Assembly: GCA_005406025.1 (NCBI GenBank)
Contig: BGZK01000538.1
Location: forward strand, 248,001-312,000
Reading direction: 5' to 3'
Length of the DNA stretch: 64,000 nt
Source of the DNA: Eumeta japonica
Lineage: Eukaryota; Arthropoda; Insecta; Lepidoptera; Psychidae
Shown: positions 1-12,900 of the stretch, in pieces
How positions within the stretch are numbered: position 1 is the stretch's first letter
Layout of the letters: each line of letters opens with the position of its first letter
Notes under the pieces: generated by a model
Told to the model about the DNA's origin: nothing
The model's input: the letters and a program-made list of their open reading frames with translations, nothing else
Database searches by the model: none
Made by a program: the position numbers and the translations under genes

Positions 1-889
1 AGTTTATTCACATTTCCAAAAATGTCAACTTGCAAGTGTATCCTATGTAAGTACATACACAATATACGTAGATACTTATGTACAGAGCTGTCGGTTACGG
101 TAACGGTAACAGTGTCGTGAGTTCAATGGGTAATTCCCATTTCCAAAAATGTCAATTTGCATATGTAACCTATGTAAGTACATACACAATATACGTAGAT
201 ACTTATGTACAGAGCTGTCGGTTACGGTAACGGTAACAGTGTCGTGAGTTCAATGGGTAATTCCCATTTCCAAAAATGTCAATTTGCATATGTAACCTAT
301 GTAAATACATACACAATATACGTAGAAACTTATGTACAGAGCTGTCGGTTACGGTAACGGTAACAGTGTCGTGAGTTCAATGGGTAATTCCCATTTCCAA
401 AAATGTCAATTTGCATATGTAACCTATGTAAATACATACACAATATACGTAGAAACTTATGTACAGAGCTGTCGGTTACGGTAACGGTAACAGTGTCGTG
501 AGTTCAATGGGTAATTCCCATTTCCAAAAATGTCAATTTGCATATGTAACCTATGTAAGTACATACACAATATACGTAGATACTTATGTACAGAGCTGTC
601 GGTTACGGTAACGGTAACAGTGTCGTGAGTTCAATGGGTAATTCCCATTTCCAAAAATGTCAATTTGCATATGTAACCTATGTAAATACATACACAATAT
701 ACGTAGAAACTTATGTACAGAGCTGTCGGTTACGGTAACGGTAACAGTGTCGTGAGTTCAATGGGTAATTCCCATTTCCAAAAATGTCAATTTGCATATG
801 TAACCTATGTAAATACATACACAATATACGTAGAAACTTATGTACAGAGGCATCGGTTACGGTAACAGTAACAGTGTCTCGAGTTCAAT
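1..889. repeat. 127-bp satellite array, about 7 units, cut by the window edge
   Basis: The word 'tcggttacgg' recurs at 91, 218, 345, 472, 599, 726 and (varied) 853, exactly 127 bp apart each time. Each unit holds a 'ggtaac' cluster, 'gtgtcgtgagttcaatggg' and a 'tacgtaga' block. Two unit variants alternate: A (gtaagtac...gatactt) and B (gtaaatac...gaaactt), in the order A A B B A B B. The last unit is diverged, which marks the array's right edge near 889. The left edge lies outside the window. No coding potential. Confidence 0.97.
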
Positions 890-1989
890 GTTAGGGTTTG
901 GGTTCGAGTTCAATAGGGTTCGCTGCCGGGGCCGCCCAGAGTCTTTCAGTTAGAAGATAGCGCGCTTCTAATGTCTAATGAGTCGTAAACGACTTACCCA
1001 TATCTGTTCAGCTGAGATAGCACGTACCGCAGGCTGATTGTGTTAGAGGCGTTGACCAAAGCTCGTTCAGAAGATATATACCCAAGAAAGATAAAAGTAC
1101 CAAAGTCGATGAGGCTGCAGGAAACGATTGACAAGTGTTGAACAATCAATATAGCTGCGCAGGGATTGCACTAAGACAGGTCCCTGCCTATACCAATCTG
1201 AGAAATAAACGTGTACTTATATGTGTATGTATTAGGCTATTAGTTATATGAAGTTTAAATGTTTATCGATTGCTGTTACAGTTTGCTGGTAACAAGGTAG
1301 GGTTATTGGTTCGTCGTGTTTATTGTTTATGAAACAACTACTCTATGGTCATATAACATAGCCGATGCCGCTCTCAAATCACTGGCGCGATTATAACTTT
1401 TCCTGTTTTTGACCCAAACTCCCATTACTAATATATTTTTTTGTTATGTCGTTTGTTATGTCGCTTTAAATCTATGTTGAAAAATCTCTCCCTCATGAGA
1501 AAAAATATATTTCCGTGAATATAGCAGCTACAAGTGTTGTATTATTATTGAAAAAAATGACTTGCTTAAACTGTCAGCTAAGGTTTGATTGTTACAGAAA
1601 ATTTATGAAATAATGATTTTTATGAAAGGAAACCACAAATCACACTGTCAAGATTTTATTAATTAAACATTAATTAAGTACTTATATTTACATAAACGTG
1701 TTTTTAGTTTAGACAGTACAGAAGAAAGATTTTAATTGACATGTTTACAATTTTCTGTTTTACGTTTTCGTTACTTTGTCTTGAGTAGGTATCGCTCAGG
1801 TGAAACTATTTTTGTCTCATTCACATACAAAACCTTTGGATCCATAATAGGATAAGCCAATCATTAACTAAACTCACTTTTAATTTATATCTTTCAATAA
1901 AATAAAATGTAAAACTGAGTTATTTCGAATCAGTTTTATATTTTCGTACAACAAAGTCGGACAACTACAAGCCATGCTCCTGCAACTCA
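890..1989. other. Intergenic, nothing recognised
   Basis: Starts with a small GC-rich patch (890-950, 'gctgccggggccgcccag') directly after the satellite, then AT-rich sequence. All frames are broken by stops and I see no repeat that I can name. Confidence 0.6.
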
Positions 1990-3260
1990 TAGTACAAATG
2001 CAGTAAGATAAAAAAATGAGATTTTTCACTGTCCGCTATGACAATTGAAAAATTTTCATAAAACTTGAAAGTTCCTGTTTTCACCCCGATTTTCGAAAAT
2101 CTTCTTGACGTTTTAAGGTTCTAGAAATTTAATTTGACCATTTCACGAGTGATGTCTATATGCATGTGTGTGTGTTTGTGTTTGTATATATAAACCTCCC
2201 ATAATTTTACAACTAGTTTTGTCTAGTAGGTTTTAAGAAACCTCAAAAATAAAGTTTAAAAAAAAATGTTTTTTGAAATCATTTTCAGTTTTCTCCACCG
2301 ATTGATATCAAAATCCACTTAGTTCCTTTCCCCAAACAGGTGCATAGCTTGCCGTAATCTGAACAAAAATCGTTTTATTAGTTCAAGAGATATCGTTGGA
2401 CATAATATTTTAAAAAGTGGTCTGTTATAGTGCTTTGTAAATCGCTTTACACATACATTCCAAAATCGATCCAATTGTTATCCTTCAAACAACGACGTTC
2501 CTTGCTCAATTCATCAGAATCGGTTCATATTCCAAAGATATTTATGGAGAAAAATTTTAGGAAAAATGTTTTTATCAAGAATATTTTTTAAGCTACTGTA
2601 CCGATAAATTCTTAAATCTAATCAGGTCTTCTCGTTAAAAAATAGCATCGTTCGGCGCACATTGCATCAAAATCTATTGTTTCATTTGAGAGATGCAGTT
2701 AACGGAAAATTCGAAAAAAAAAAACGCATTTCCCATAAATGATTGTTTTACGAAGATGTTTTGTACTCGGTCATCTTTTTCTGTTTAAAATTTGCATTGG
2801 ATGCCGTGAAGAAGATCACATTCAAACTACGTGCTCCAAAGATATTGTACTTGAAAAATAAAATAAAGACATTTAAAGTTCAAAAAATCACTCGTTTTTC
2901 GTAAGGCGAGAGTAGAGTACTACTTCATGCGCTCCGCTTATAAGGCGTGCAAAAGCGGTTTTTAATACACATAAACTTTTGAATTATAAGAGCTCAAAAC
3001 TTATTAGAACTATATTTCTGAGATCGGAAAGTTTGAAAAAACAATGAAATCGATTTTTTGAGCACGATGAACTGAATAATTTGTTGCTCCTTTATTTTTA
3101 ACACTGTGAGATAGTAATCTAAAGAAGTTAGAACTTATCAAGAATGGTCAGAAGGTCAACCGTTTTTCAAATTTTTGAGCCAAAAACTCATAGACAATAT
3201 TAGCTCAAAAACACATCGATAATCATCATAGCGGAAAGTTTCATGGCCTGCAGTATCAAA
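1990..3260 (-). repeat. Foldback-like dispersed repeat, copy A
   Basis: The left end (about 2040-2110, 'caccccgattttcgaaaat') is the reverse complement of the ends seen near 17560 and 38070. It is followed by a TG-rich microsatellite (2160-2200), then degenerate modules that each carry a 'ccgataaatt'-like word, 'aaaatctaat', an A-rich run and 'catcaaaatc' (about 2296, 2463, 2598; spacing 135-167 bp). The unique centre (2990-3260, with 'ctgcaggccatgaaac' on the minus strand) matches 40985-41150 and 16560-16750 in reverse orientation. No ORF of note. Confidence 0.6.
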
Positions 3261-3766
3261 ACGTATTACAGATTTTTTGTTATTTTAGCTTGCAACGCTC
3301 ACTTGTGAAGTGTTGGGAGAGAAATATCATATTGATTTCTATCTGCTTTTATTCCAAATTCAAGTGTACGCAAAGTCCTAGGATTACGGGGAGTTCATTA
3401 AAGGCTTTCATGAACAAACGTGAGCAAGCGAGTGAATGTAAGAATAAAGTAATCGTAGGACCGACTGTTAGCAAATTCTAAAGTAGTAGAGTTAAAAAAC
3501 TGAAAGCAGGTACGTTGCTTGATGAGTATATTTTAACCTGAAAATTACGTATCTGAAGTTATGTTCAAATAGAAAACAAATGGCGTATTAAACCTAAGTT
3601 AAAGGGCTTGGAGAAAAGGTAGAGTAGTGTCTGCCTTTGGTGTTCGACTTGGTGAAAGAACTACTGTGGCCCGAAATAGTAATATAATGAAATTCTAAAT
3701 TACACAATAAAGTTACAAACATTTATAAAGTTATTGATATCTTTTATTTATGTTTATTTATTATGT

Positions 3767-3893
3767 ATGCGAATGCGTGTGCGTCTATGTGTCTGGAAGC
3801 ATATTTCTCTCTTTCTATCTGTCTCTCTCTGAGTGTATGTTTGAGTGTGCGTGTGAATGGGTGCGTGCGTTTGTGGGTGTTGTGTGTGTCTAA
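3767..3893. repeat. Low-complexity TG/TC-rich tract
   Basis: Mixed 'gtgtgcgt', 'tctctc' and 'gtgtgtgtc' runs. Long open frames on both strands here are by-products of the low complexity. Confidence 0.8.
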
Positions 3894-3939
3894 CTATAAG
3901 TATATTAAGATTTTTTGTGGGACACAAAATGTATGCGCC

Positions 3940-3971
3940 GGCATTGGAAATACCAATGTATTTCCAATGCC
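3940..3971. repeat. Perfect hairpin, 13-bp stem, 6-nt loop
   Basis: 'ggcattggaaata' (3940-3952) and its exact reverse complement (3959-3971) flank a 6-nt loop. First of four perfect hairpins within 385 bp. Confidence 0.95.
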
Positions 3972-3981
3972 TTCCAATTTT

Positions 3982-4014
3982 GGTAAATTTAACAAAATAT
4001 TTGTTAAATTTACC
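3982..4014. repeat. Perfect hairpin, 15-bp stem, 3-nt loop
   Basis: 'ggtaaatttaacaaa' (3982-3996), loop 'ata', then the exact reverse complement (4000-4014). AT-rich stem. Confidence 0.95.
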
Positions 4015-4236
4015 ATTTAACAAATATTTTGTGCAACTTATATTACGTATTAATTTTATATTACATGCACTTTTTGATACCTACTAAGTTTGCTAAGATG
4101 ATAAAAAAATGTAAACAAAACAAAATTTATTCTTACAAATTAAAAATTTTTAACGCTAAAATATTGAATAGTTTCCTTTTTGTAATGGTAAAGCACAATT
4201 TTTACTTACGTAATAAAATTGTAAAAGAACGGAATG

Positions 4237-4274
4237 GATTTCTCAGGGGGTTTTCTAAAACCCCCTGAGAAATC
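4237..4274. repeat. Perfect hairpin, 18-bp stem, 2-nt loop
   Basis: 'gatttctcagggggtttt' (4237-4254), loop 'ct', exact reverse complement (4257-4274). The centre is GC-rich (ggggg/ccccc). No U-tract follows, and a eukaryotic terminator role is not expected. Confidence 0.96.
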
Positions 4275-4278
4275 TATA

Positions 4279-4324
4279 TATATAATACTATGCTCACTGT
4301 AGACAGTGAGCATAGTATTATATA
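4279..4324. repeat. Perfect hairpin, 22-bp stem, 2-nt loop
   Basis: The stem arms 4279-4300 and 4303-4324 are exact reverse complements around the loop 'ag'. It starts only 4 bp after the preceding hairpin ends. Confidence 0.96.
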
Positions 4325-4479
4325 CAGGCCCATATATCGGACTGAACTCTTAAATTTTTTATTTCAAAAGTTAGATTTAAAAAAGTCCAAAAGCTTTTAG
4401 TAAAAATGAAAAACAATTTTGATGCCTAGACTTTGGACCTTCGACGACAAAAGAATGAAACAACACCGCTGTGTGTGTT

Positions 4480-4730
4480 CAGGCCGAAAGGCTTAGGGCT
4501 TTGCGTTTTCCACGCCGACCCGATGCAACAGACAGTCCGGAATAAGTCGGCATAAGCCGACCGCTCATCCTGCTTATCGAGGCACCAGCTCTTTTAGTTT
4601 CGCTTTAATTAAAAAATAATCACTCGATACCACGTTCGCTGTCAGAATTTCATCTAGGTACCGTTCAATTTCAAAGAAACGCCCCGGTCACCGGGCCGCC
4701 GCGGCCCGACCGCTGCCCTTTCCTTATCAT
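4480..4730. other. GC-rich island with small palindromes
   Basis: A stretch of markedly higher GC and CpG than the surroundings, including 'gtcggcataagccgac' (palindrome with 4-nt loop) and a 'ccgggccgccgcggcccg' block near 4690. There is no convincing ORF. It could be a conserved regulatory element or an old exon/UTR. Confidence 0.4.
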
Positions 4731-6732
4731 CATCGTCTCTTCTCTGAATGATCAAAAACCTTGATAAAAACATTAAATTTCTTATATTGTGAGGAAAAAG
4801 AAAACTTTATTAGACACTGCCTCTTTTGAAGAAACCTTATTCTTTTCCCGAAGCAATGAATAAAGGTCGCGCAAAGATTGCGAGCGTAATTAAAATAAGC
4901 CCATGTTATCTTGTAAATATAAACTTTAATACTTAATAACCGACGGAAGTACTTCGATGAAATGCCCAAAAACGATGTCCTAGTCTATATTTTTAGTTTA
5001 AGGATCAATCGATGCATTGAAAAATCAGAAGTGCTAGGAATTAGCACGGATTGGCACTGCTATATATTTTTACCATATCGTCTATTTTAAAAATAAAAGG
5101 ATCTGGCAGAGGAAACATGAAAATAGAGTCAATGGAGTGGATATGCAATCGTTGAGATGGTACGTGTAGAGTGTTTTTGTTCGTGTTTCAGTGTGTAAAA
5201 TAAATACATGGATAGTGATTTTAGAGAACGGTGTGATTTGAAAGATGTAGTGTCTAGAGAAAAAAAATGGTATGTTGAAGTGGTTTGGTGATCTGGAAAG
5301 GATGAATGAAAGTAGACTAGCAAAACAAATGTGTGTGGTGACAAGGGTATGATGTCGGCAAGGACCGCTCTAGACACTCTTATGTAAATGAAATTGTTGA
5401 GATACTAAAGAAGGGTTAAATTTTAAACAGTAAAAATTAATGATGTTGCATGAAACGATTGATTAATGTCAGTGAAGCAAGAGAGACGTGCATAGATCGT
5501 ACCATGTGGAGATCTCTAAACCGTGAAGAGGCATATAATATTTACATATTACAAGTGGTTGATTAATACCTTGCAATATTACACTTAAATGAAACATTAG
5601 ACATATGTATTAGATTGCCAAACATATACTAAGATGTTGTTTTAAAATACAGTTAATATTATAGACGATTACTTGTAAAATGTAAATAGATCGCGTAAAG
5701 TAAGCAAAATAAACAATTTTTTCAGTTAGTTAAGACATTTTTTTTTTCCATTTTCTATATCTTTTGCTTTTATTTTTATTTATCTATTTTGTACTTAATT
5801 ACTATTAACAATGCTATATTCTTAGTGGTTACTAAATACGTTCTCTTATTCTACAATCCTTATGACGGTTTCGATACCGTCATCAGTACTATCAACCCAG
5901 CCTCCATTGAAATCAGGTCAAGGTGTAAAGACTTTTATTTTAACTCCTACAAGAAGTGCGCAGGTCTCACATTGTTCCTCAATTCCATTCCCGTCTTTTA
6001 GTTCATAACTACTTTTAAACAGCTTAGCGTGATGGGGACTTGGCAACTGATAATGAAATATAAATATATTTTGAAAAATACATTAATTTTTAAACACATT
6101 TTTTTTATTTGTAATGGGATGCAAAATTCATCTGTACCTTAAAAATACTGTGATAAATTTGATATTTATAGCGTGAGTGGTTTTTAATAAAAGATGAGAG
6201 AACATGAAAACGATTGCTACCTGATATTAGAACTCGTATCCCTCGTTCAAATTAAAAGTGAATTTACTTACAGCAGGTTTTTTTTTTTTAAAAGTTCTAC
6301 ACATTGCAACAGTAAGGACTGGTAGGAGTCCACAAGGATTCTTTAGGTTTTAAAATCGGCAAACGAAAAAAGCTCCCGTTTTAAGAACGGTTGCGGCATC
6401 GGCACAGTGGTCATTTTATCGCGATTTGTAATAATTTTACAAATAAATAAATATATGTATAAATAACATATAATAACAATAACAAAATATAAACATGTTA
6501 TGAATAACAAGAAAGAGGCTTGTCTAGCAAACACAAAGGACGTTGTGTGAAATGGTGCAGTATTACTTAACAAAACTTTTGTCGTAGTAAAATATTTGAT
6601 CTTTACAAATATTCTTCACGCAAGAACTGCGGAAGGCAGCGTCACAGGTGTGAAGTTCTTGTATTCTAAATGCCAGTTCCTCAACAGTTAACTGCTTTGG
6701 ACTAGCAAAGAACAATTTAGTACAATATACCA
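4731..6732. other. Downstream of the Gr gene, no gene recognised
   Basis: AT-rich with short chance ORFs only. The part next to 6732 is the presumed 3' UTR and flank of the Gr gene. I could not fix a poly(A) site with confidence. It contains the repeat at 5410-5530, listed separately. Confidence 0.5.
5410..5530. repeat. Dispersed repeat, paired with 38215-38335
   Basis: Both segments share 'gggttaaattt', then 'gcatgaaa.gattgat', 'gtgaa.caag.gaga' and 'gtaccatgtgga' in the same order and spacing, with moderate divergence. Non-coding family, unnamed. Confidence 0.65.
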
Positions 6733-6908
6733 TTACAAGAGGGCGAACTGGAGAATTACTATACAATAAGTAGCGGTCAGTTGCAGTATGCGCAGTGGCA
6801 GGCAGCCGTCGACGGGCAGCACGCCGAACGCGCTGTAGCGGCCTCCCCAGCGCCATCCGTGCGAGGCGCTCTTGCGCAGAGCATTCTTCACCAGCCGCTT
6901 TGTTTGAA
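6733..6908 (-). CDS. Gr terminal exon (membrane segment 7)
   Basis: Acceptor 'gattgccgtag' before 6908. The two first bases complete a GTT (Val) codon with the G from exon 3. It encodes KRLVKNALRK, then FGVLPVDGCLPLRILQL and TYCIVILQFALL, then TAA. This matches the layout of insect Gr last exons: loop, 'f.vd..lplr' and final helix. It is GC-rich compared with its flanks, as expected of coding sequence here. Confidence 0.9.
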
Positions 6909-9900
6909 CTACGGCAATCAATACGAGAGACGAATAAATCTCAATACGTTGTTACATGCTTTTTCCACGGTAATCTGATTTGTACCTGATTCAAATGATC
7001 CATCGCATATGACAAAACTTGTAGTCCCTGCAGTATTAAAGGATAACTGGGTCAATGAAATTTGACGTGGGTAGTGTTAACGCGTGACATAACATCTTAC
7101 TTATATAATGTTGTTAATTTTAATAATTTTTAAAGCTTCCTTCACCATTCCTTTTCTAAATAACACAACGAAAGTTCATTTTTATAATAAAATTTTCTTC
7201 TTATGTCTTCCATTTAACAGGTTTTAGCCCGAACAACCATTAAAAGCGGGACGTAGAACGTAAATTTTACGTGAAAAGTGACTTTATGTCAGTTCAAAAG
7301 GAAATGGTGGAAGAGGATCTTAAAGTTAATAAATTATTGTTAATTCCCTACATAATATTATAATAAGAACCAAGGAGACAAAACAATTGTTTAGGCCACG
7401 TTCAAAACTACTAATTGGTGATTAAAGCAACATCAGTAGGTATTAGACCTTTTGTTATTGATCTTCAAGTGGATAAAAATGATGATGATGACGAGGATGC
7501 TTATTTCTCTTTTTTTTTTTAAGTAACATTTTTTTACTTGTTTCTTGTATTCAGGTGTAAAGGAAAATTAGTGGGTTTACATTGTTATTTATCTATGCGA
7601 ACTGGTTCTACAGTAAGTTCTGTGTATTAATACTCGGAGCTTTAAAACATAAAGGTTACAAGTGTCAAAGAGATACTAATAAATAAATGGCTTATCGCCC
7701 CAGTTATCCAGTTTTATATCTTAATATGGGTATAATATGAACTGATTGAAATTATTAAAAAAAATTATGATGTCTTAATTGTTAATAATTATATTATTAT
7801 TGATAAATTCAATCAATTCGTTGTCAATAAAATTAAAATTTATTTTCTTAAATAATATATTTGTAATAATATATTACAATAGAAAAAATAAAATATAAAT
7901 GAAAGAATGTGTGTGTGTGTGTGAGAGAGAGAGTGAGTGTGTGTATGGGTGTGTGTGTGTCAATTACGACGCACTGGAGTTTACTCCTTAAGTATGATTC
8001 TCTTGAAATATGCAATAGGCAAAGAAGGTAAATAAACGCATGCTCAAAATACTGAAAGCATGTATGTATTTTTTTAAACTCTCATATATTAATGAGTACT
8101 ATTAATAACAAATAATATTATAATAAAACAATTATAAAATAAGAGAAAGTTTTTGCAAAAAAGTTACGGTAAAATCACTTTGATTGGCTGTTTGTATCTG
8201 GCTTGTTTCGATAATTATAATGGTATCGAATTTAATGGTAAATGGACGACATTTTAAATAAAGAAAAACAAAAGGTAAAAACGATGTTCTGCCATTTTTC
8301 TATTCTTTTTCTGTCCTCCAAAATGAGTACATCTATCGAAGAAATTCGATAGATTTTGAAGTTTTAATACAGAAAAGGGAAAAATGCGACACAAGCCACA
8401 AAAAAAAAATTGACAGTTTATGGACCTAATGCAGTGTCGGTAAGAGTATCACAAAACTGGTTCAAACATTTTTAGTCCGGTAATTTGATGTCAAAGATGA
8501 ACCTCGCTCTGGTCGACCTGTTACGGATAAAGTCGATACCATTTTGGAAAATGTAGAACGAAATCTGCATATTAGTTTTTACGACAAGATTGAAGAGTTG
8601 AAAACTGACCGCAAAATAGTTTTGACCCATTTGAAAAAAGCTGGACATACAAAAAAGCTCAATACTTGGGTCCCACACTTTGAATTCGCTGAAAGAAATC
8701 TACTGAATCATGTACTCATTTGCAATTTTCTATTGAAATCTAATGAAATGGAATTGTTTTTGAAAAGACTGATCAATGGTGATGAAAAATAGATTACTTA
8801 CGACGAGAAAATGCAAGAAAAGATGGTGGTCAAAAGGCAAGTAAACTGCACAGACGATAGCGAAAACGGAATTAACTCGCAATAAGTTGATGAAGTTAAT
8901 GCTATGTGTATCGTGGAATTGGAAGGAATTGATTATGAGCTTTTGCTGTCGAATAAAACTGTCAATTCAGATTTCTACTGCCAGCTGATGAGATTCAAGT
9001 AGCGAAGAAACGGCTGGAATTGATGAACAGTAAGGGTGTGGTGTATCACTATGATAACGTCAGACCGCACACACCTTTAAGCAATCAGTAAATATTGAGA
9101 TAGTTTGGTTAAGTGGGAAGTGTTAATGCATCCATCGTATAGCCCTGACCTTGCAGCCTCAGATGTTTACCTGTTTCGGTATCTTTAGAATTCTTGAGGT
9201 AGGGTATGGTTAACATAAAGAGAGGGCTGTCAAACTTACTTGTCGCAGTTTATTGATCGGAAGTCTTAAAATTTCTACAGCAATGGGATTATGTCACTAC
9301 CTACATAATAACAACAAGTTGTTTGAGAAAACGGCATATATGTATTCTAATAAATGTAAATAAAACATGGTGAAAAATTGTATTGAATTTGTGTATAAAA
9401 TACGAAAAAAGGTTTTTCCCCGACTTTCTAAATAAAAAAAAGAAACTTCCCCGGTGAGAAATCAAACCTCGATCTCCTGCGTAATAGGCTGGGATGTAGA
9501 CCACTGTACTACCGAGAATGTTTAAATACATTTAGAAAACCAATCAGTATTATCAATGTTGACAAAAACAAAAAAACATAACGCTTGTGAGTTAACGATT
9601 GTATTAATTTAACTCCTCATAAGATTTCCATACTGGGGTCTTATATGAAAATGGATTCTTAAGGAGTAAATTTCAAAAATTCTACAATAACGGTGTGTTT
9701 ATATTTACCGCTAATTCCAGGCTCCTCTAGAATGCCAGCACAAATCTTCCTGGCTTTTCCTACAGCCGAATAAAACATTTCACAGACGGCACACAATCCC
9801 GTGAGGTAGACGAATTTTAAGAGCAACCACATTGCGTTCGCCGTTACCAAGGTCGTGTTCGTTGAGAGTTTGTCCTGGAATTATAACAACAATAAAAATA

Positions 9901-12900
9901 TTTTTTTGATATTTATATAGGTTCCGATTGATGGCTGTCAGAATATCAACGCCAGCTGTATAGCGTTAAATCAACGTTAAATTATTTGTAATGATTTGTG
10001 ATTATATTAACTTCAACTATACTAATGACCGATGGCTTAACGTTTTTTCTGATACAAGGAGAAAGTGGTCCAGTTGCTGGTCACTCATTGTTCACTCGTC
10101 CGTGGTCAGGATTCGAACCAAGTAACTTTTGGTTCGAAGGTGACGCTTTTGATCACAAAGCCGTCATCGCTCATTATATTAAAGGAATAAATATATGAGT
10201 AATTTAAAAAATATATATTATTAAGATATGTACCAACATGTGTATATTTATATTTTTCCTATTATATATAATTTGTATTTTTTAGGTCCAAACATACAAC
10301 ACGGGTAATATAAACGTTAGTAGTATTTGTATAATTTAATATAACAACCATTTCATGAGCGATTGAATTTTCTGTCATTATATTAAGTCGATTGATTTAT
10401 TTAGATGAGTTCTTCAACCGACAAAGAACATGTGCGCCGGGGGAGCCCCGTCAGGAATTTAGTTCTTTTTTTCTATATAAACAATGAATAAAATTCTGAT
10501 TTTATTAACTCCAAAAACTCTTTGGAGTTTCATTTAGTATTTTTGGAAAAAAAAAATCATTTATTAAAAATTTGAAACAAAATAATCGATTATAAATTTT
10601 ATAGGAAAAATATTAAATAATAGTTTTCAAAAAAGAAAAAAAGAGCGAGAGAGGATGAAGGATGCGTGACGCTTTTTCGAGAAGTTACTATTTGAAGTAG
10701 GCAACTCCTACCGTATTAAATAACTTCATTACAAAACTGTGGTTGTCTCTTCGCAGGCATTTGAAAACAAGTGAAGCGCCTTCTGCTATGTTTGGTGACC
10801 GCTAATTTAAGGTACAATTCGTAAATACCAACTTGAATATCTAATCTGAAATTAGCTCAAACAACAAATTACTACCATTAATATTGAAACTTAAAATGCA
10901 AAATATAATCTACGATACATACTTCAACTATATATAAATCATTCAGGTGCTTGAGACATGTAACGGTTTTTAAAGGGCTTTAGAAATTTAACAACAGTCG
11001 ATAGCTTTTGTGCGAGATGTCACCACAATATAATGTCGAGAATGGGGTAGGAAACGATACGCGGCTATACCGTTTTGAAATTGGTCATAACAAGTAACTT
11101 ATTAGCATGTAATAGCTATTTTTGACAATTTAAAAGAATAATGTGATATTATTTAGGTATATAAACAAAGATAATTGAATAGGAAATATTTTACCCAAAT
11201 TATTTAAGAATTTTCGTTTGCATACCAATTTCGGATAGTTGTTAAACAAATATTATTAAAATTATTTTATTTATGGGATAGGATTTCTATAAACAATGTT
11301 TTCTTGTTTTATATATTTTATTTATATATAGCGATGCACATTGAAGGTAAGAAAACGAATACTAAAACCACAGTACATACACGGGTGCCACCTTTGGCAA
11401 AATGTGAACTAAAAATAGTGTTACCTAATTAATTTAAATTTTCTTATAATTTCAACACTCCCACAAAATTTAACTCTCTTCAAAAACTAAATAAGGAAAC
11501 TTAACAATTATTAAACAAAATCTGATCCCTCAAATAGGTAAAAGTTTGAGTGGGTAATGCTTTGGTTAAAATATCTGCTAATTGATTTTCACTAGGAACA
11601 TAATTAATTTTAATCAGACCCAACTCAACTTTTCTCTAATAAAATTATACTTGACATCTATGTGTTTGGTTCTTTTATGATAAACAGGATTGTTAATCAG
11701 TTTTATGGCACTCTGATTATCAACATACATAGTTACACATTCACAACTTTCACCTAATTCTAATAATAGTTGCTGTAACCACAGTATTTCTTTGGCAGTT
11801 TCGCATGAAGCCACAAACTCTGCTTCAGTTGTGGAGAGCAATGGTCTTTGTTTTTGGCTGGACCAGGTAATTGGACCATCATTCATGATAAAAATATAAC
11901 CAGTTGTAGACTTACGAGTATCAACATCGCTTGCAAAATCAGAATCAGAATAACCAATTAAACCATTACTTTCTCCATACTTTATACATAAATGTTTAGT
12001 ATTAATTAAGTATCTAATTATACGCTTCACAGCATTAACATGTTGCTGACTTGGATTGTTTACATATCTACTTAATACATTTACAGCAAATGATATGTCA
12101 GGCCTTGAAACAGAACACAAAATAGTAATGAACCAATGGCTTCTCTATATGGAAACTTCACAATATTTTCATCAACATTCTTTGTTATAATGACATTTAT
12201 ATCTGCAGGAGTACTAGTTGGATTTGCATTTGTCATACAAAATTTCTCAATTATATGGTCTATGTAACCCCTTTGGTGAATATAGATACAATCATTTATT
12301 TTTTTAATTTCCATACCGACAAAATGTTTCAATTGTAAAACTTTTATTTTAAAAGCTTGTTCCAAATATTCTATTATCTCTTGTATGAGTTGTTTATTTG
12401 AAGATATGATAAGAGCATCGTCTACATAAATAATTAAAAATACTTTGATTTCATTAAAATCCCTATAAAAATACAATTATCAGCCTGAGATTGTACAAAA
12501 CCATATTTCATCAAAACTCGGTGAACCTTTTGTTCCAACAACGAGAAGCCTGTTTTAACCCATACAGAGATTTATTTAACTTTAACACATGACTTTTATT
12601 TAAAGATACAGATACACCCTCAGGTACTTCTATAAAATATTTTCTTGAAGATGCCCATTAAGAAAGGCAGTTTTCACATCAAATTGTTGTATTTCTAACT
12701 TATGCTTTGCTGCAATAGAAAGAATAATTCTTATAGAGTCATACCTCGTTGTTGGAGAGAATATTTCTTGATAATCCACATCTTTAATCTGAGTGAACCC
12801 ACGTGCACATAAGCGAGCCTTGTAATGTGCTTCATTATTCTCACCCTTCTTAATTGTGAAAACCCATTTTGTTGTAAGAGTTCGTTGACCAGCTCTTGGT

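Noticed and set aside
1..889. CRISPR-like regular spacing
   Set aside because: Units are contiguous 127-bp repeats without unique spacers, in a eukaryotic genome.
886..925. TTAGGG-like words suggesting a telomere
   Set aside because: Only one or two copies, while insect telomeres are long (TTAGG)n arrays; it is simply the edge of the satellite.
3754..4087. Overlapping frames on both strands
   Set aside because: Produced by the TG/TC low-complexity tract.
4237..4324. Rho-independent terminators
   Set aside because: Strong hairpins, but there are no U-tracts and the context is eukaryotic.
6563..6856. 97-codon minus-strand frame overlapping the Gr last exon
   Set aside because: Different frame from the Gr exon, no family match, and it begins inside clearly coding Gr sequence. 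Most likely chance plus 3' UTR.
9998..10198. 66-codon plus-strand frame
   Set aside because: It coincides with a tRNA-derived SINE fragment.
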